Origin: Pteria penguin
Taxonomy: Eukaryota > Mollusca > Bivalvia > Pterioida > Pteriidae
Direction of reading: 5' to 3'
Assembly (NCBI GenBank): GCA_035048485.1
Contig: CM068590.1
Span: 11,888,494-11,952,493, forward strand
Length of the DNA stretch: 64,000 nucleotides
Numbering within the stretch: position 1 is the stretch's first letter; every line of letters begins with the position of its first letter. A program made the translations under genes and the position numbers. The notes below the pieces were generated by a model. The model was not told where the DNA came from. It made no database searches and saw nothing but the letters and a program-made list of their open reading frames with translations. Below, one piece after another: positions 59,280 to 64,000 of the stretch.

Positions 59280-60370
59280 AGTTATGAAATAAAACTTTTA
59301 TCGTGAACATGACCTTTCAGAAATGACCTCGAGTGACCTCTGTCCAAAAGCTCTTAACCTAACTAACAGTTTTAGTGAAGTATGATCAAATCATAATGAA
59401 AGGTGTAAGAGATTTTAGTACTTCATGGTATTTTAAGTCATAGTTAATAAGTGACCTTGACCTTTCAGAAGGACATTGAATGCCCTTTGTCCAAAATCCT
59501 TAACTTAAAGGACATTTTGGTGAAGTATGATCAAGTTGTGATGAAAGGTATAAGCGATAGAATTACTTCATGTTACTTTAAGTCATAATTGATAAGTGAC
59601 CTTGACCTTTCAGAAATGACTTTGAGTGACCTTTCTCCAAAATTCTTAACTTAAAGAGCATTTTGGTTTTTAATTGATTGATTGATTTTTGTTTTACGTC
59701 ACACCACGAATATTTCACGTATATGGTGAGGGCATCTGCCTGATGCGGGGCATACAAATTTTGACCTTTGCAACGGACCCACCCGAAGTAGTGAGGGATC
59801 TTTAACGTGCCATGCATACCACAACATGGGGCCTCGGTTTTTACTGTCTCATCCGAAAGACATGACACCGGCATGACCAGAGCGGGACTCGAACCCCGGC
59901 CTCCCGATCAGGAGTCCGACGCGATACCAATAGGCCATGCCGGCTTAGAACATTTTGGTGAACTATGATCAAATTCTGATAAAAGTATAAGAGATATAAG
60001 TGCTTCATGTTACTTCAAGTCACAGCTAGTAAGTGACCTCGACCTTTCAGAAATGTCCTTGAGTGACCTTTGTCCAGAAACCCTTAAGCTAAATAATATT
60101 TTGGTGAAGTATGATCTAATTCTGATGAAAAGTGTAGGAGATAGAAGTACTTCATTGTATTTTAAGTCATAGTTAATAAGTGACCTTGACCTTTCAGAAA
60201 TGTCCTTGATTGACCTTTGTCCAAAAACCCTTAACCTTTGTAATATTTTGGTGAAAAATAATCAAATTCTGATGAAAGGTATAGAAGATATGAGCTTGGA
60301 CTGACAGATGTACAGACAAACATACACAACAGTGACTATATGCTCCCCCGAAAGTTTTCAGGGAGCATAC
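59280..60370. repeat. Tandem array of about 160-170 bp units, split by a SINE
   Basis: Units carry TAAGTGACCTTGACCTTTCA, GAAATGACCTTGAGTGACCT, TTGTCCAAAA-CTTAACCTAA, ATTTTGGTGAAGTATGATCA and TGATGAAAGGTATAAGAGAT. They begin near 59300, 59450, 59590, 60030 and 60175. The array ends with GACTGACAGATGTACAGACA and the hairpin TATGCTCCCCCGAAAGTTTTCAGGGAGCATA (60340-60370). A type 1 SINE interrupts the third unit. Confidence 0.85.
59655..59959 (-). mobile_element. tRNA-derived SINE, type 1, nested in a tandem array, with 13-bp duplication
   Basis: The SINE runs on the minus strand from 59944 (GCCGGCATGGCCTATTGGTA) with a GGTTCGAGTCCCGC B box and an (ATCA)n tail at about 59675. It is flanked by AGAGCATTTTGGT (59655-59667) and AGAACATTTTGGT (59947-59959), which differ at one base. 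These words belong to the array unit, so the duplication was generated from array sequence. It is very similar to 56343-56607. Confidence 0.93.
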
Positions 60371-60931
60371 AAAAAAACAAGTACATTCACCATTAAAGCA
60401 AACTGTAGAGATTATTAACTAAAAACCTGTCAGTTTAAAAAATTAAATCTCAGGTTATCAAAGTTTAAATTAAAGGTCTTAAAGAAAATATTCTGAAATT
60501 GTAAAGTAAACCCCCGAAATTATTCCTGCAAATATTCCACTGTTGTAATGTAAATCAAAGGAAATTCCAAAAATACTACGCTTACATAAATCTTTCAAGC
60601 TGGGTCAGCAAGTTTACATATGCACGCTCCACAGTAATATAATGCCTATTTCATCACTGGTATTAAAGTTTTAGGGGTGTAGCAGTAATGCATGCAATTT
60701 TCTGAATATTTGTATCAAAGGATGGGCCGGCTAAGATCCCTCATTCATGAATGAATTCAATGCATTCATGAAAACTGACAATGCCATACAATCCATGCAC
60801 CGATTAATTATCAATCAAATGCTTGGGAGTGGAGGGTGTTCTGGATTTTATGTAAGAAATGTGTTGTTCTCCCCTTGAGTGACCCAATCCCCGTCCACCA
60901 CTTCTTGTTTCTGCCTCTGTCAATCCCTATT

Positions 60932-61018
60932 CACAGGGCTTTCAGCTCATTGGCCCACTCCCATCAATTATACCAATATAATTGAATGGGGGTGGGGCAA
61001 CAAGTCGAAAGCCCTGTG
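60932..61018. repeat. Foldback hairpin of 87 bp
   Basis: CACAGGGCTTTCAGCTCATTG on the left and CAAGTCGAAAGCCCTGTG on the right are inverse complements with few mismatches. Pairing continues through GCCCACTCCCATCAATTA against AATTGAATGGGGGTGGGG. It lies about 460 bp past the poly(A) signal of the GTPase gene. Confidence 0.75.
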
Positions 61019-61473
61019 CCCTATTTCAGGAAATACATCAAAATTATATTGTTGTTTCCATATTCCAATTTAGTTGATGATTTCTCACTTAAGTTAATAA
61101 CAGAGTATCACTTAATTGGACTGGTTACATAACTTTACACTTACAATCCTACAATATTTCAACACTCCAAACATGCAATAAATGCGGCTTTTAGACTGTG
61201 AAAGGTTCATAGCCACAGAAAAGGGCTGTTATAATTATACATGTATATACGTTCCTACAAGACTACATTTTATATATTAAAGCACAAGTACCGAACACAA
61301 AAAAGTTATAATAAATGATTTAAAATAAGGTAAATACTTTTCTTGGATGACAAAATGACACTGATGTAATGCACCTTCTTCCCCAGTCTCTGTCCCCTTT
61401 CTTCTTATCTCTCATGTTTGGGCCTTTTCTCATTCCAAGTTTTATAGAATATTTTCATATGTGCGTCTGGTGA

Positions 61474-61479
61474 TTTATT
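61474..61479 (-). promoter_or_regulatory. Polyadenylation signal of the GTPase gene
   Basis: AATAAA on the minus strand (within GGAAATAAATCACC) lies 38-43 nt past the stop codon. This spacing gives a very short 3' untranslated region. Confidence 0.55.
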
Positions 61480-61516
61480 TCCAGTTCAGTACAATCATTT
61501 CTTAACTTATGAGAGA

Positions 61517-62400
61517 TTATTTTCCGGAGAAGTATGACCGAAGTATTCGCAATATTCTTGCAAAAATTCCTGATTTTTCCTCTACACATTGGTCTTGAAT
61601 ATGTTCACGTATTGGTATCTTCTTCTTCTTCTTATACTTTTCCTCAATGGCCACAATTTGTTTTTGTTGATAATTGGGGTCTTTTTTTCCTTTTGCACCC
61701 CTCTTACGTATTTTCTTAATTTCCTCTTCCCTTTCTATCTCCATTTTAGCAAGTTCTTCTTCTTCAATGCGCCTAAACTCTTCTTCTGCAGCCTCGTACA
61801 TTTTATTAGAGTACATACCTCCTTCATTCTTGGAGATAACAGAACCTATCAGGGTGAATAGTTCTCGAACTTGAGCATCATTCTCCTCCGGTGAACAGAA
61901 GTTGTCAAAAGCAATACATCTTTTGCTGCACCTTTGAATTAATTTTGCAATGTTAGATTCCTTATCCAATGAATCAATGAATTCATTGAATGGTTTTTTA
62001 TTGCGCTTCAAGTCATCTTTACGTGTAAAAAGGACGATAAGAAATCCAATGGAATCCTCTCCAAAGCGTTTGAGAAACATGTCAACTGTTTGCTGATCTT
62101 CATCTGTATATCTGTCAACTTGAACCACAAAGATAATGGCATGTAAACCTGGACTTGTCAAACCAATGCATTTTGCAATTTCCTTCCATATCGATGGCAT
62201 AGGAATTTTGGTATCAAATATTCCTGGTGTATCTACCAGTAAAATCTTTTTTCCAAATCGATTTGCCCTGCCTATTTGACTCTTCTGTGTAACAGAAACA
62301 CCAGATAATTCTGATTTAAAAACTTGTGTGCCTAGAATACTGTTAGCACTTTTACTTTTTCCTACCCCTGTTTTTCCTATCAAAACTATCCGCCATTCCT
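61517..62400 (-). CDS. GIMAP-like (AIG1-type) GTPase, large 3' exon
   Basis: The exon holds nearly the whole protein, about 293 codons. Its 5' edge is a splice acceptor: a run of 13-14 T, then CAG at 62403-62401. It starts with the last two bases of a split codon and then EWRIVLIGKTGVGKS, so an upstream exon must supply the start. Motifs numbered from Leu1 (62383): G1 GKTGVGKS (3-10), G2 Thr near 32, G3 DTPG (51-54), the AIG1 box around LTSPGLHAIIFVVQVDRYT (75-93) and G4 TRKD (120-123). TRKD is usual in this family in place of NKxD. The C-terminal third is charged and probably coiled coil (EEEFRRIEEEELAKMEIERE). It ends in an amphipathic ARILRILRSYF that may touch membranes. GIMAP proteins are GTP-binding scaffold GTPases linked to lymphocyte survival in vertebrates and to immune responses in molluscs. 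The reading frame is intact. Confidence 0.9.
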
Positions 62401-62403
62401 CTG

Positions 62404-63290
62404 AAAAAAAAAAAACAGACTTTATGTCAATTTTTTTGGTATTTGTACATTAATGATTTCTATTCAAAAATCCAGTCTAATAACAATAGATTGATTTTGA
62501 CTCCTTTTATTTAGTTAGTTTGCTTAAGATGTTTCCTTACAGAGCATCTTAGACTGCATGAGTGAGATAGTCTTTAGACTTTGAATGATTTTTAGAGTTT
62601 TAACACAGAAAATAGAAGTTAACATATCTTATGTATAAACTGGGCTAGGAACTTGGAAAAATTGCTGATTCCCAGGATGTAAACATAATTATATCCTAAG
62701 GTTCTATAACTTCATATTAACTCCTTATTTTTTCTGTTTAACTAATGATATACAACACACCTATGTGCATTATATTTTTATGCTAGAGTAACCTGTTCGG
62801 GGCCTGTCTTCATACTTTGTCATACATAAACGACTCAAAGGAAACATATATCGTGTCACATGAATCTGATTAAAACCATATCTTTTTTCACTTTTCTATT
62901 TGTTCCATTGCAGATAAAGATTTGGTGAAACCCCATTTGGGCACATTCTGGTGAACTCTTATTTTCAGCCAATCAGTGGATCAGCTAGAAATTGCCAAGA
63001 ATGAAATTAACATCCCAAACGTTCGAAGGTTTCACTTTAGTATAAGTGATTCGCTAGGGGAAGTAACAGTTTCAGTCACTGGAACATCATCCGAGGTTCA
63101 CCAGAACATGACTCAATACCAGATTTTGCCAGCTCTTTATCCGCAATGAGACAAACAGAGGAGTGGAATAAAATATGGTTATGATCAGATTGCATGTCAC
63201 AGAGACTTGGTTTACAATGTCTTATCTGCAGGACAGACCAGAAGATAGAACATGATAAACCACCATAGAACAAGAGCAACGTCTAGCTTG
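62404..63290. other. Intron or 5' flank of the GTPase gene
   Basis: The 5' exon of the GTPase gene should lie on this side on the minus strand, but I could not identify it. The frame at 63076-63279 has no supporting features. Confidence 0.4.
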
Positions 63291-63299
63291 ACATAATAC

Positions 63300-63815
63300 G
63301 CCAGCATTTGCTTAGCTTGAAATCCAGAAAACTGTGAAGTCCTAGAAAATTTTTAAGTTCAAGGGGCATAACTCTGGCAAAATGTGAACTGGCACAGACC
63401 CTCATTGATATAATATGATATACCAAGTTTTAATCCAATACTTTTAAAGACTGCAAAAAAAGTCAGGAAAACTGTAAAATCCTTGAAAATTTCTAAGTTT
63501 AAGGGCCGTAACTCTGGCAAAATCATAGCAATGATTCAAAAAATGCGAACTGGCACTGATTCTTGTTGAAATAAAGTTATATACCAAGTTTTAATTCAGC
63601 ACCTTTAAAGAGTACAAAAAAAGTCTGGAAAACTGTAAAATCCTTGAAAATTATTAAGTTCAAGGACCGTAACTCTGGAAGAAACAAAGCAATCACACAA
63701 AAATGTCAACTGGTACTGACCCTTGTTGTTATAAAGCTATGTACAAAGTATTAATTCAATACCTTTAAAGACCGCAAAAAAAGTCCGGAAAACATAACCT
63801 TGGATGGATGCACGC
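63300..63815. repeat. Tandem array of about 160-bp units, related to the units at 35.3-36.0 kb
   Basis: Units start near 63320, 63462 and 63622, with a cut fourth at 63784. Each has AAGTCCGGAAAACTGTAAAA, CTTGAAAATTTCTAAGTT, CAAGGGCCGTAACTCTGGCA and ATACCAAGTTTTAATTCA. The pair AAAAAAAGTCCGGAAAACTG and AAGGGCCGTAA-TC-G-CAAAA also occurs in the array at 35.3-36.0 kb. The two arrays are therefore distant relatives. Confidence 0.8.
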
Positions 63816-64000
63816 CTAACACCATAACATAATACATCCCGTCTATTGATTGGCGTATAAAAAAACAAACACCAAACTGTGAACCAGCTAGGATGTCATA
63901 CCAGAAACTCACCGCTATAATTTTGGACCAACCTACTCATCAAATGAGTTGTTTTATTCGATTGTATAAAGGTTCGTGATGATACAAACCTAATGGTGTG

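Noticed and set aside
61534..61874. Three plus-strand ORFs opposite the GTPase
   Set aside because: They are antisense shadows of the Glu/Lys-rich C-terminal part of the GTPase exon.

Overview
The window looks like repeat-rich, AT-rich intergenic DNA from a metazoan nuclear genome, most probably a mollusc and plausibly a bivalve. The reasons are several families of tRNA-derived SINEs with target-site duplications, Penelope-like and RTE-like retroelement relics, dense microsatellites, many families of about 130-190 bp tandem repeats that end in GACGGACG-like motifs, and one AIG1/GIMAP-type GTPase exon (a family expanded in bivalves). The species assignment is inference. There are no operons, ribosome binding sites or other prokaryotic features.

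Layout. 1-6 kb: a 0.5 kb segment repeated 4.19 kb away, and four diverged tandem copies of a unit of 0.5-1 kb, with SINE and microsatellite insertions. 6-11 kb: dispersed repeats, foldback DNA, simple repeats and no convincing gene. 11.2-15.8 kb: an intronless 306-codon ORF for a four-span membrane protein (14046-14966, minus), bracketed by inverted copies of a dispersed repeat called here family C. 16.9-24.2 kb: tRNA-like repeats, a tandem triplication of family C, a large trinucleotide microsatellite and a 21-22 kb tandem array. 24.7-31.6 kb: at least five SINEs, a candidate promoter and first exon with two TGACGTCA palindromes (25.67-26.05 kb), and a short RTE-like relic. 31.9-33.5 kb: a broken multi-copy-type gene of unknown function. 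35.1-36.0 kb: a non-autonomous element with inverted ends, a CA microsatellite and four units of about 160 bp. 37.3-38.2 kb: a second copy of the four-span gene, broken by one in-frame stop and a lost start. 39.2-41.7 kb: a degenerate Penelope-like reverse transcriptase between copies of a dispersed repeat called here family P. 42.3-44.5 kb: a 53-bp minisatellite with higher-order structure. 45-53.7 kb: mostly gene-poor. 54.0-55.2 kb: an 18-bp minisatellite. 56-60.4 kb: two SINEs and two tandem arrays. 61.5-62.4 kb: the GIMAP-type GTPase exon, the best-supported gene. 63.3-63.8 kb: a last tandem array.

Only two loci look like functional coding sequence: the GTPase exon and the four-span ORF. 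The four-span gene with its broken paralogue is the most novel item, because it has a strongly conserved extracellular loop and matches no family I can name. The rest is mobile or tandemly repeated DNA. I ran no searches; family names come from motifs read by eye.
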